A stretch of 46,955 nucleotides of DNA, taken from the NCBI GenBank assembly GCA_016934975.1, contig JAFGRV010000427.1, forward strand, positions 1-46,955. Reading direction: 5' to 3'. A program made the position numbers and the translations under genes. Every line of letters starts with the position of its first letter. Positions within the stretch are counted from its first letter, which is position 1. Below are positions 29,273-38,496 of this stretch, in pieces. The stretch is from Spirochaetales bacterium (GTDB taxonomy: Bacteria > Spirochaetota > Spirochaetia > SZUA-6 > JAFGRV01). The notes under the pieces were generated by a model. That model was not told where the DNA came from and searched no databases. It saw only the letters and a list, made by a program, of their open reading frames with translations.

Positions 29273-30438
29273 TCCGTACTCCTTTTCTCTGAAAATTCAA
29301 GCAGCTTTCTGATCTTTTGGGGGACCGGGAAATAAAGGATAAAGCTTGTTCCCATGCCTTCTTTTGATTTTACTGAAATTTCACCCATATGATCTTTTAT
29401 TATTTTAAAGACAAGGGTTAAACCAAGTCCTGATCCGAAATCCTTTGTTGTAAAATAAGGTTCGAAGATTTTATCCTTTATCTCTTCCGGGATTCCGGTT
29501 CCATTATCTGTTATTTCAAGGAACACTCTTTCATCTTCCATTCCTGTTTTTATGATCAGTATCCCGCCGTCGGGCATCGAAGACATGGCGTTTTGAATTA
29601 CGTTTAGAAGTGCCTGTTTGATGTATTTTTCATCCATCTCGATAAAAGGAATTTTCCCGAGTTCCACCTGAAGCTCAATATGGGCTTCATCAAGTTCGTA
29701 TTTAAGAAAATGCAATAATTCCGTTATGAGAACATTAAGATCCTTTATCTCCGGCTTTGAATCCATGGGGCGTACGGCAAAAAGAAAATCAAGAACGACT
29801 CTGTTTAACCGGGTGACTTCTTCATTTATTACGTTCAAAGCATCTTTAATCTCTACTGTTTCTATCATTTCCTTTTCTTTGATTTGTTTTTGTATAAGTT
29901 GTATGTGAATCCCTATTGAACCCAATGGATTTTTAATTTCATGGGCAACCCCCGCGGTGAGGGTGGTGAGAGCCGCAAGGCTTTCTGCTCTTCGCAGCCT
30001 GACCTCTTTCGTTCTCTTTTCCGTTACATCCTCGATATGAATCAGATTTCCCTGAACCTTTTTATCTCTCACAAGGGGCATAAGACTGCATGCAATTGTA
30101 CGTACATGTCCATTCCCTACTGTAATCTCATGATCCGATATTTTTTCCTGTTTCATGAGGGAATCGAATAAGAAAAATGAAATTTCCTGATCGGTTATAA
30201 CTTCCCATACTTCTTTATCCAGTATATTCCCATGTTTAAAAGGAAAGAGGCGTTTGGATGCTTTATTAGCGAGGAGAATCTTATGATCCTTATTTGTAAC
30301 GATAAGACCGTGTTCAAGAGAATAGAGTACTGTTTCAAGCAATTCATTTTCTCCCGATATGTTCGAGAGAATCTCTTTTATCTGATGAGTATCGAGTTTG
30401 TCTAATTTTTCAAGCGCTTTTTTAACAAAATTTTTCAT
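29269..30438 (-). CDS. Sensor histidine kinase (PAS + HisKA + HATPase)
   Basis: GVAHEIKNPLGSIGIHIQLI, ITDNGTGIPEEIKDKIFEPYFTTKDFGSGLGL; overlaps the regulator gene. Confidence 0.92.
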   Translation of the reverse strand: MKNFVKKALEKLDKLDTHQIKEILSNISGENELLETVLYSLEHGLIVTNKDHKILLANKASKRLFPFKHGNILDKEVWEVITDQEISFFLFDSLMKQEKISDHEITVGNGHVRTIACSLMPLVRDKKVQGNLIHIEDVTEKRTKEVRLRRAESLAALTTLTAGVAHEIKNPLGSIGIHIQLIQKQIKEKEMIETVEIKDALNVINEEVTRLNRVVLDFLFAVRPMDSKPEIKDLNVLITELLHFLKYELDEAHIELQVELGKIPFIEMDEKYIKQALLNVIQNAMSSMPDGGILIIKTGMEDERVFLEITDNGTGIPEEIKDKIFEPYFTTKDFGSGLGLTLVFKIIKDHMGEISVKSKEGMGTSFILYFPVPQKIRKLLEFSEKRSTE

Positions 30439-31631
30439 ACGAGTGCTTTCATTTTATAAAAAAGACTTTCAATAACATTTTTAGGATTCAGGTTTAATAA
30501 TTCATATTCACGGACAGAATCCCTCAAAATATTACCCCAGCGTTCTATCTGTTCAAAGCCAAGATGTTCAAAATATACTTTATGTAATACCTTCTGAAAA
30601 ACATGAGTGAGTTCCTCTGCAAAACTAATTAAGGCTGTTTTTTCCTGTCCCATGGCGAAAAGTTCCGACATTTCTTCGAGGATATCCGTTCCGTGAGTAT
30701 CCTCTGAAAGAACGAGTTCAATGTATTTATGTGCAAGAGATTTAAGGATCATCGGATTCATATTCTGCCAGGACATAAAGTATTCCCGCAGGGATTCAAA
30801 ATCATCGGTTTCATCTTTAAAAATCTTTTTAAGAATCTTTTTAATTTCTTCCCGTGATCGTTCTGCAAAATGATAAGGACGAAGGCGTGAAAGAATCGTT
30901 TGAATAATAGCACCTCGCCGCGTCGTGAGGAGTATGATAAATACATTTTTAGGTGGTTCCTCAAGTAATTTAAGAAGTGAATTCCGGGAAGAATCAAGCA
31001 TCTTATCCGCTTGTTCAATAATAATGATCTTGTTTTTTTGTGAGGTTGATAAATGAACCCAGTATATTGCTTTACGTATATGATCAATGGGAATATTATT
31101 TGTTTTTACATCAACCGATATTTTCTGGCATAAGAGGACAATTTCCTTCAATTTTTTATGGGGAAAATCAAGGGTAAAATCCTTCTTTTCTGCAAGAATA
31201 TCAAGGAATTCCTCTATTTCCTGGATTGATGATCGTACGCGTTTTATTTTTGTATTCTCTTCGCCCCAGAGCACCGGATCAAATCGTTTAAGCAGCTTTC
31301 TTACGGCACGAAGGAAAAGAAATCTGGTGGATATGGTTTTTGTTTGCTCAAATACATGGGCAGATGCTGATATTTCCACACTAAAATCCCTGAAACCGAG
31401 AAGAAGAAGACTCGGGTGTAAAAGAAGCCGATGCATCTTGCACGAATGACATGGACACGACCACCCTGCGTCTCTTTCACAACAAAGAACCCGTGCCGTT
31501 TCCAGGGCGGCAGAGAGTTTTCCCGTGTGAGGTTGTCCATAGAAGAGAATAGCAGGTGGGAGCCTTCCTGTTTTGATTTCAGAGACAAGAGTAGTGATTG
31601 TCTTTTTTTGACCGATAATATTATCAAACAT
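30435..31631 (-). CDS. holB: DNA polymerase III delta' subunit-like
   Basis: IGQKKTITTLVSEIKTGRLPPAILFYGQPHTGKLSAAL, cysteine-rich CCERDAGWSCPCHSC, NSLLKLLEEPPKNVFIILLTTRRGAIIQTILSRLRPYHF. Confidence 0.9.
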   Translation of the reverse strand: MFDNIIGQKKTITTLVSEIKTGRLPPAILFYGQPHTGKLSAALETARVLCCERDAGWSCPCHSCKMHRLLLHPSLLLLGFRDFSVEISASAHVFEQTKTISTRFLFLRAVRKLLKRFDPVLWGEENTKIKRVRSSIQEIEEFLDILAEKKDFTLDFPHKKLKEIVLLCQKISVDVKTNNIPIDHIRKAIYWVHLSTSQKNKIIIIEQADKMLDSSRNSLLKLLEEPPKNVFIILLTTRRGAIIQTILSRLRPYHFAERSREEIKKILKKIFKDETDDFESLREYFMSWQNMNPMILKSLAHKYIELVLSEDTHGTDILEEMSELFAMGQEKTALISFAEELTHVFQKVLHKVYFEHLGFEQIERWGNILRDSVREYELLNLNPKNVIESLFYKMKALV

Positions 31632-31654
31632 AATGTATAAACTTGTCTGTTTCC

Positions 31655-32155
31655 TTAACCTTGGGTAACCTTTATTAAGAGCGGCTTAATTAATTGGGCA
31701 ATAAAACTGTCACTCAAGAGCTGCTCGACATTAATGAAAGGAAGCCATGTAAGCCAGGATAGAAGAAAAATGAAAACGGCGATCACAAGAAAGGCTTCCA
31801 CGAGACCGAGTAAAAAACCAAGCGCTTTATCTAGTTTATCTAAGTTAAACTTTTCAAAAATGTTATGAATTACTCCCTCCAATATCTTGATTATAATATA
31901 AATAACGACAAAGCATCCCAAAAAAGCTACTATCTGACTCCACATCCCCAAACCGGTATTTTGTTCCAACAATTTCCCAATGGGGCCGGATAAAAAGATA
32001 GCCCCGGCAATACCGCCAATGAGTGCCGCCATGGAAAGAAACTCATCAACAAATCCTTTTAAAATACACCTTACGGTAATAATGATAGTAATTATGATTA
32101 TAATGATATCAAGTATAGACACAATCGTACTCCTTTGCCCGTTGCTAAAATTCAC
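31655..32155 (-). CDS. cvpA: CvpA family membrane protein
   Basis: Four TM; ILDIIIIIITIIITVRCILKGFVDEFLSMAALIGGIAGAIF, LDKALGFLLGLVEAFLV. Confidence 0.85.
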   Translation of the reverse strand: MNFSNGQRSTIVSILDIIIIIITIIITVRCILKGFVDEFLSMAALIGGIAGAIFLSGPIGKLLEQNTGLGMWSQIVAFLGCFVVIYIIIKILEGVIHNIFEKFNLDKLDKALGFLLGLVEAFLVIAVFIFLLSWLTWLPFINVEQLLSDSFIAQLIKPLLIKVTQG

Positions 32156-32199
32156 TTTTAAAAAATAATAAAACTTTTTTGTTTTAAGAAATTATCTTA

Positions 32200-33306
32200 T
32201 TAAACACAAAATTTAAGTAGTAACTCTATTATTGCGTTTAAAGCATTTACTTCCCCAATCGACCTGGCCTTTTCTTTCATCTGATCTCTTTGACCTTTAT
32301 TATCTAACAGATTCCTAATAGTTTCAAGAAGCTTTTCACTTAAGTGGGGACTCTCCTCCACCAAACATGAGATCCCCAGGGATTGAAACAGCCGGGCGTT
32401 TCGAATCTGATCGCCTCTTGAACTTGAAAGAGAGAGGGGAATAAGAATTGATGGTGTTTCTGCTGTTGCGCATTCCCATAGTGTATTTGCCCCCGCACGG
32501 CTTACAACGAGATCGGCTGCCGCGAGAATGTGGGGGAATTCCGAATCAAAAAATGGCACGGGAAAATAATTTTTTTTATCGGATTTTTGAAAATGTTTTT
32601 GCCCCATTTGGTGTACAACAAAACAAACTTTGGTGAGTTGATCCAGAATTTGTTCAATGGCTTTATTAATAGCGAGGGCCCCAAGACTTCCTCCGAGTAT
32701 AAGGAGGACTTTTTTTGAGTCCCCGCACCCGAGGATTTTCCTGCCTTCTGCGGAATCCCCTTTTACTATACTTAAACGGACCGGATTTCCCGTATAGATT
32801 ATCTTGTTTTGCATTTTACCTGAAAAAAAACAGGATGTCTCTTTATATGATATACAGATTTTTTTCACAAAAAATGCATTAATCTTTGTTGCTATTCCCG
32901 GATCGAGATCCGATTCGTGAGTAATGACAGGAATCCGCAATAGGAATCCTGCGATGACTACGGGAACACTGACATATCCCCCTTTGGAAAATATAACGTG
33001 CGGCTGCTCTCTTAATAAAATAATAAAAGCCGAAACAATACCCGCAATAACATTAAAAATATCGATGACATTACGGAGGGAGATATATCTTCTCATTTTT
33101 CCCGCGGGAATTTTATAAAACCGGATACCCCACTTCCTCATAAGGTCGTTTTCCATCCGTGAATAGGATCCGATCCAGAGTATCTTCCCCTCCCATCTTT
33201 TTTTTAATTCCTCTATAACAGCCAGACCGGGGAAAATATGTCCTCCGGTACCTCCTCCTGCGAACACAATAGATTTTTTCATGAATTTTTTCGTTCTCAT
33301 TCTCAC
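32200..33306 (-). CDS. murG: MurG-type UDP-GlcNAc transferase
   Basis: KKSIVFAGGGTGGHIFPGLAVIEELKKR, GGYVSVPVVIAG, HESDLDPG, VSRAGANTLWECATAETPSILIPL; likely start MKKSIVF at 33282. Confidence 0.95.
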   Translation of the reverse strand: MRMRTKKFMKKSIVFAGGGTGGHIFPGLAVIEELKKRWEGKILWIGSYSRMENDLMRKWGIRFYKIPAGKMRRYISLRNVIDIFNVIAGIVSAFIILLREQPHVIFSKGGYVSVPVVIAGFLLRIPVITHESDLDPGIATKINAFFVKKICISYKETSCFFSGKMQNKIIYTGNPVRLSIVKGDSAEGRKILGCGDSKKVLLILGGSLGALAINKAIEQILDQLTKVCFVVHQMGQKHFQKSDKKNYFPVPFFDSEFPHILAAADLVVSRAGANTLWECATAETPSILIPLSLSSSRGDQIRNARLFQSLGISCLVEESPHLSEKLLETIRNLLDNKGQRDQMKEKARSIGEVNALNAIIELLLKFCV

Positions 33307-33389
33307 GTCTTCATCCCGGGATTATATCTATAAATTTTTATCAGCGCATAATCTCATAAGGTAATGCCGGTTTATGCCCCTGGCTTTTC

Positions 33390-33444
33390 CTGTCAAAAGA
33401 AAGCCGCCGCTGTTCTGTGAACGGACTTTGCAGGCAGGCTTTTA
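33390..33444 (-). repeat. Structured 55-nt dispersed repeat, copy B
   Basis: Minus strand TAAAAGCCTGCCTGCAAAGTCCGTTCACAGAACAGCGGCGGCTTTCTTTTGACAG; ungapped match to 12484..12538. Confidence 0.75.
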
Positions 33445-33493
33445 CTTTTATTTTATCATATTACACTTGATAAATTGTAGTTATTGATTTATT

Positions 33494-34285
33494 TTGTACT
33501 ATACCATGAGAATAATAATTTTTTCAATGCTTATATTTTTAATTCTTGTAAATGTGCATGGCCAGGGAACTTCATTTGGCGATTTATTCGGATTAAATGA
33601 AAAAGATTATAACACCCTTTATGAGGATAGTGAAATTTCCAGGGTCATCAGAAAGGATGAACTCCCTGTACTTATGCCGAATATTAAGTCTAAAATACGT
33701 ATTTTAGAAGAGATTAAAGAGATTGATCCGACAATCGGTGTTGAAATAATTTTCCATTATACAAAGACGAATAATCTTTCCGATGATACTCATAAAAATT
33801 TTGTCACTGTATATAATATCCTGCAATCAATAAGTACTCTTAAAGGGATTGAGTATTATTCTGCAAGTCGAAAGAGAATGCGGGTATTTTATAAAGATGC
33901 CTATGTCATCGAATCTGTGGACAATAAACAGAGAAAAGATGATCCTGTTTATGAGACTATTCCGGAACAAAGTGAACTTTTTTCTTATTTTAAAGATTCA
34001 TCCTTTGGAAATTATGTGGGTCATATTGAATATTTTTATGATAAAAACACATTTTTAATGGAAATTGAAAACAGTACACAGATATGGTATACATTTATTC
34101 CAATGGTCGATCCCGGGAATTTAAAAAGTTATATCATTGTCATTCCCATTGGGAATGAGATTTTCTTTTACGGATATTCATGTCTTCGTACAATTAATAT
34201 TTTTAATATGGCAGAAACGAGAATCGACTCATTTTATAACAGGATAAAAGCGCTCTATAACTGGTTTCAGCCGCGTTATAAATAA
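33494..34285 (+). CDS. Exported protein of unknown function, resembling a spirochaete family I recall as DUF6675
   Basis: Signal peptide MRIIIFSMLIFLILVNVHGQ; YNILQSISTLKGIEYYSASRKRMRVFYKDAYVIESVDNKQRKDDP. Family name is from memory and unverified. Confidence 0.6.
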   Translation: MYYTMRIIIFSMLIFLILVNVHGQGTSFGDLFGLNEKDYNTLYEDSEISRVIRKDELPVLMPNIKSKIRILEEIKEIDPTIGVEIIFHYTKTNNLSDDTHKNFVTVYNILQSISTLKGIEYYSASRKRMRVFYKDAYVIESVDNKQRKDDPVYETIPEQSELFSYFKDSSFGNYVGHIEYFYDKNTFLMEIENSTQIWYTFIPMVDPGNLKSYIIVIPIGNEIFFYGYSCLRTINIFNMAETRIDSFYNRIKALYNWFQPRYK

Positions 34286-34390
34286 AATTTTTAAGTATAA
34301 TCTTATTACGATTATATTTGATTTTTATCTATTGATGGACATAAATGCATTGCATAAATTTAAAAAAGATTTATACTAGGAACAAGATAT

Positions 34391-35227
34391 ATGAAAAATG
34401 ATTTTATTGGGCTTGAGCTTGGATCGATAGAGACACTAGACTCGAAAAATGTTATTTACCGCCGCGGTGATTCGGGGGATAATAAACCGATTTATTATAT
34501 CATGGCAGGATTGGTAAAAATTGAATATAAACTCCCCGGTGACATTCATTTTAAATATTATCTTCAGCCTAATACCCTCTTTGGAATAGAAGAAGCCATT
34601 GGTAAAATCGGAAGACTCTCCGATGCAACTGCCATGGAAACAACAAAACTGTACAGTTGGGCGCCGGACTTTTTTTTTCAGGCGACGGAAAGTTCCCATC
34701 GCCTTGCAATAACGTCAATCAGGAGTTTATCGCGGCTCCTCCGTATACTAAATTCCGAATATGGGGATCAGCTTGCACAATTAAAACAACACATTCACAT
34801 GCTGCCCGGAGAGAGCATGGATATTCCCGAATTGAACCTGAAAGATGATGAAACAGAGGAAATCACTAATCCACGGTTTAGAAAATTATTTATGGACAAA
34901 CAAATAATTATAAAAGAGGGTGAAATTCTTGACCAATTATTCTGGATTTTAAGGGGAGAGGTCTATATCGCTAAAAAAATGGAAAAAAAATACAAGGTAC
35001 TCGCTAAAGTGGGAAAAGGAGAACTCCTCGGTGAAATGAGTTTTTTTGATAAATCTCTGACCAGTGCCACAGTGATTGCTGCCGGGGAGGTCGAAGCCCT
35101 TGTTTTTTCACGACAGAATTTTAAAGAGATATTTTTTACTAATCCCAAATGGATAAAACAACTCTTATACTCCCTTTCAAAACGGGTTGTACAGATGGTG
35201 AGTAAACTCTCTAAGTCAACTCTTTGA
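34391..35227 (+). CDS. Protein with two cyclic-nucleotide-binding-like domains
   Basis: Two cNMP-fold units; second: LFMDKQIIIKEGEILDQLFWILRGEVYIAKK...GKGELLGEMSFFDKSLTSATVIA. Confidence 0.8.
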   Translation: MKNDFIGLELGSIETLDSKNVIYRRGDSGDNKPIYYIMAGLVKIEYKLPGDIHFKYYLQPNTLFGIEEAIGKIGRLSDATAMETTKLYSWAPDFFFQATESSHRLAITSIRSLSRLLRILNSEYGDQLAQLKQHIHMLPGESMDIPELNLKDDETEEITNPRFRKLFMDKQIIIKEGEILDQLFWILRGEVYIAKKMEKKYKVLAKVGKGELLGEMSFFDKSLTSATVIAAGEVEALVFSRQNFKEIFFTNPKWIKQLLYSLSKRVVQMVSKLSKSTL

Positions 35228-35258
35228 ATTTAGATAAAAATGAAAGAAACTCCTCTTC

Positions 35259-36446
35259 TTATTTTTTAGTCTTCCTTTTTGGGGGCTGTTTTCTTTTGCT
35301 TTTTGCGATTTTTTTTTGTTCAGGTGTCTCACCCATTATACTCATCAGCCATGTTATATGTGTTGCGTCAGTAGTGAAAAATTGAACACCTATACCTTGA
35401 TGAATAATAACTCCTTTACGATCATGTTCTTTTTGAAGCCTTACAACATATGCTTTCCCGATATTGTATCGTTTGCCTTTCTTTTCTATTTCTATTTCTA
35501 TTCTGTCACCGACCCTGAAAAGACTAATATCATCCACAATAATAAAAACACCGCCTATGGAAATATTGAGACTGTTAAACACCATTTCATTGTATCCGCC
35601 GCTACGTGTGGGACATCGGACAATAATTGTGAGCTTGAGTTTCTTCCGCTCGTTTTTTCTCCGCTCCGAACCGGCATCTTCGATCATGGTTTTCCGGTTT
35701 ACGTTAAAATAAAGACCATATTTTTTTATAAATGGCCGGATAATATAAACATAAAGAAAAATTACACCTGAAAAAAGCCCGGTGATGCTGCAGAGAAGGA
35801 TGAAGAGGGTTACAATAATACTCCCGGACTGATCACCTATCATCTCATTATCTTCAAGATACACATATTTTTCTTCGGTGCTGTCAAAGTTGAGGACCTG
35901 CTTTTCGGGGGCATTTGTTACTTTTTCAAAGGCAATCTCATCAAAATAAGCGATTCCTGTCACAAGATTTCCGTAAAAACCAAGTCTGGCTATAATTGCG
36001 AGTTCCTTTTGACGCGGACCAGTCTTTCCGTAGACTTCTACATAGACCCATTTATCGTTTGATTCTTTTATTGATTCGGAGGAACCTTTTATTCCTAAAA
36101 TCGTGATATTCGCGCCGATGGGGGCTCCCTCCACTTTTTTTGCTTTGATCCATCCGGAGAGTCTGTAAAGTGAATCGGGCTTAACATTGACCCACTGGAT
36201 AATTTTAGAATCATTCGGCTGAATATTTGCGATGCCAAAGGATTTTTTACCTTTATAAAATTCTTTGTCAGTTACATAAAAACGAACTGCCTGATTATTA
36301 TTTAAGAATGCTTCCGTATTCCATTGAGTAATATATCCGCTGCTCTCGAATTCGAAACTCCCGTTTTGTACAATATTATCCGCTTCCGCATAACATAAAA
36401 AAGAAATAAACAGAATGAGGTGCACAATTCCGGTTTTTTTTATCAT
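35259..36446 (-). CDS. Signal peptide + CBM-like jelly-roll ectodomain + TM + PilZ domain protein
   Basis: NGSFEFESSGYITQWN...YRLSGWIKAKK...AYFDEIAFEKV; TM SIIVTLFILLCSITGLFSGVIFLYVYII; PilZ RRKNERKKLKL...NSLNISIGGVFI. Confidence 0.8.
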   Translation of the reverse strand: MIKKTGIVHLILFISFLCYAEADNIVQNGSFEFESSGYITQWNTEAFLNNNQAVRFYVTDKEFYKGKKSFGIANIQPNDSKIIQWVNVKPDSLYRLSGWIKAKKVEGAPIGANITILGIKGSSESIKESNDKWVYVEVYGKTGPRQKELAIIARLGFYGNLVTGIAYFDEIAFEKVTNAPEKQVLNFDSTEEKYVYLEDNEMIGDQSGSIIVTLFILLCSITGLFSGVIFLYVYIIRPFIKKYGLYFNVNRKTMIEDAGSERRKNERKKLKLTIIVRCPTRSGGYNEMVFNSLNISIGGVFIIVDDISLFRVGDRIEIEIEKKGKRYNIGKAYVVRLQKEHDRKGVIIHQGIGVQFFTTDATHITWLMSIMGETPEQKKIAKSKRKQPPKRKTKK

Positions 36447-36469
36447 ATTAATAAATCCTTATGCTATGA

Positions 36470-36612
36470 GCCAATTGCAAAAATCCGATAGTCGTTGTGG
36501 AGTTTTTACAATTGGTTTCGGAGTATTTTTATTTTCTTATATTAAAAGGAAATAAAAATACTCCACATTTGTAAAGATTGGTTTTTGCACGAAATTGGCG
36601 AGAGTACTCTCG
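36470..36612. repeat. MITE-like imperfect palindromic element
   Basis: Outer arms GCCAATTGCAAAAATCC / GGTTTTTGCACGAAATTGGC; inner 15-bp stem GGAGTATTTTTATTT / AAATAAAAATACTCC; flanked by palindrome CGAGAGTACTCTCG. Confidence 0.65.
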
Positions 36613-36752
36613 TCAGGTATTCTTTACATGATCCTCCTCTTATAAGTATATATATATTTATATAGTCGTCAAGATCATGAAGTGAACAGAGGAATAAAGT
36701 TATGCCCCGATGATATTTTACTATACATTTTTCCCTGTTTTTGATATAATCT

Positions 36753-37427
36753 ATGATCATGAATCTTAAAAAATTCTATATAATCCCTTTGATTCCGGTT
36801 TTTATCATGTTTTTTTGTATTTTCGCTCTTTTCATATATATAAGAATAGAGGTAAATTCAAAATATAAAGACCGTATTTTTACACCGGATTCGGTGCCTG
36901 AAAGAAAAGTCTGTTTGATCCTTGGTGCAAGTATCTGGGGCAATAAGCCGTCTCACGTACTTGAGGACCGTCTTCTCGTTGGAATTGAATTATACAAACT
37001 CCGGAAAGTCCGAAAATTTATCGTTTCAGGAGACCATGGGACCTCTTATCACGATGAAGTCAATACAATGAAACAGTATCTCCTGGCATCAGGGATAGAT
37101 GAGGATGATATTTTTATGGACCATGCCGGTTTCCGGACATATGATTCATGCTTCAGGGCTCAGGCGATTTTCGGATTGGATGAGTGTATCATTGTCACAA
37201 ATGAATTCCATTTGCCACGGGCCCTTTATATTGCCTGTGACCTGGGACTTGATGCAGTGGGTGTTCCTTCCGATTTACGACCCTATAGTACGGCTTTTAA
37301 AAATAAATTCCGCGAGTTTTTTGCACAATACAAAGCGTTTTTAGATATAAGAATAGTAAAGCCTCAGCCGCGGTTTTTGGGACCGATGATCGATATTGAT
37401 GGAAAAGGGGTCGTGACCCAGGACTAA
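36753..37427 (+). CDS. SanA/YdcF-like DUF218 family membrane protein
   Basis: N-terminal TM; VCLILGASIWGNKPSHVLEDRLLVGIELYK, FIVSGDHG, MDHAGFRTYDSCFRA, IIVTNEFHLPRALYI. Confidence 0.88.
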   Translation: MIMNLKKFYIIPLIPVFIMFFCIFALFIYIRIEVNSKYKDRIFTPDSVPERKVCLILGASIWGNKPSHVLEDRLLVGIELYKLRKVRKFIVSGDHGTSYHDEVNTMKQYLLASGIDEDDIFMDHAGFRTYDSCFRAQAIFGLDECIIVTNEFHLPRALYIACDLGLDAVGVPSDLRPYSTAFKNKFREFFAQYKAFLDIRIVKPQPRFLGPMIDIDGKGVVTQD

Positions 37428-37439
37428 TTCCGAAAAAAA

Positions 37440-37472
37440 GGATAGACAGAATCCTTGAATCCTGTCTACCCC
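37440..37472. terminator. Possible stem-loop terminator between convergent genes
   Basis: ggATAGACAG...CTGTCTAcc inverted repeat between the sanA-like stop and the GH12 gene stop; no strong adjacent T-run. Confidence 0.35.
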
Positions 37473-37494
37473 TCCTGTCTAAAACATATTTTTT

Positions 37495-38496
37495 CTAACA
37501 GAACCGATTTATGAGCCCCACATAATACTGACTGATTAAGAGTGCATCAACAATATCAACACTGTTATTACAATTTGTATCGGCTTTTGAAATATCAAAA
37601 TTGGCCGGATTTAATCCGACATAGTGTTGGGCGATGAGCAGGGCATCTACAATGTCGATTGACCCGTTATTATTAACATCACCCAGGTTCTGGGGTGGAT
37701 TTGTCGGTGCCTGTGTTGATAAAATTGTCGGTGCTGTTGTCGGTTCGGGAGTTGTTGTTCCGCTCCCATTGACACTACAGGTAAATGAGTTGGTAGCGAG
37801 TCCTGCTCCCCCCTGCCAAATCTCGAAACCTGCTTCGATATCCATCATATACCATCCATTCTGAATATAACCTCGTGATATGGCATCTTCGATAAAAGGC
37901 TTATAATCAATATTTATCGATGACCTGGAGCCATTTATTCTATAGGTGATAAAATTCCAGCCGATCCGTGAATACCAGACAGACCAGCTATACCCGCCGA
38001 TATTTGCGGTTCCGATCTGAGATCCCCCCGGTTGGACGCTTCCATTGTGATTAATCCAGATCATCAGTTCTGCACCATCAGGATCACCTGGTGTGGAATT
38101 TGTTCTGAACCAGGCTTCGGTGGTGACATTATAAGCACCGGTCCCCGGTGCAGAGGTGCTCCAGTCTATTGTCGCACTCTGGATTTGAGATATTGCGATA
38201 GGCATATTACTGTTATCCGTACAATCCTCCCAATGACAGCCTTTAAAAAGGGAAGGGTATGCTGCGGGAGAACCACTGGTACTCAGATTGTGATTAGAGG
38301 TTGTAACAGTAAAACTGGTGCCATTGACATCAATGCACTGGGCAGTATCTGCTCCCCAAATATTATTCTGAGCCATGTATTCATTACCATTGACACTCAG
38401 ATAGTCCCACTTCCCGCATATCACTTCGGAAAAAGCAAAACTATTTACCAATAATAAAACACAGATCACAAGCCGGGAAAATGCACTTTTTTTCAT
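37495..38496 (-). CDS. Secreted GH12-family endoglucanase with C-terminal type I dockerin
   Basis: Signal peptide; NEYMAQNNIWGADTAQCIDVNG, AELMIWINHNGSVQPGGSQIGTANIGGYSWSVWY, IEAGFEIWQGG; Pro/Thr linker; duplicated GDVNNNGSIDIVDALLIAQHYVGL / TNCNNSVDIVDALLISQYYVGL. Confidence 0.88.
   Translation of the reverse strand: MKKSAFSRLVICVLLLVNSFAFSEVICGKWDYLSVNGNEYMAQNNIWGADTAQCIDVNGTSFTVTTSNHNLSTSGSPAAYPSLFKGCHWEDCTDNSNMPIAISQIQSATIDWSTSAPGTGAYNVTTEAWFRTNSTPGDPDGAELMIWINHNGSVQPGGSQIGTANIGGYSWSVWYSRIGWNFITYRINGSRSSINIDYKPFIEDAISRGYIQNGWYMMDIEAGFEIWQGGAGLATNSFTCSVNGSGTTTPEPTTAPTILSTQAPTNPPQNLGDVNNNGSIDIVDALLIAQHYVGLNPANFDISKADTNCNNSVDIVDALLISQYYVGLINRFC

Noticed and set aside
36645-36665. TA-rich run tataagtatatatatatttatatag as a microsatellite
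   Set aside because: Too short and irregular in AT-rich intergenic DNA to support a claim.
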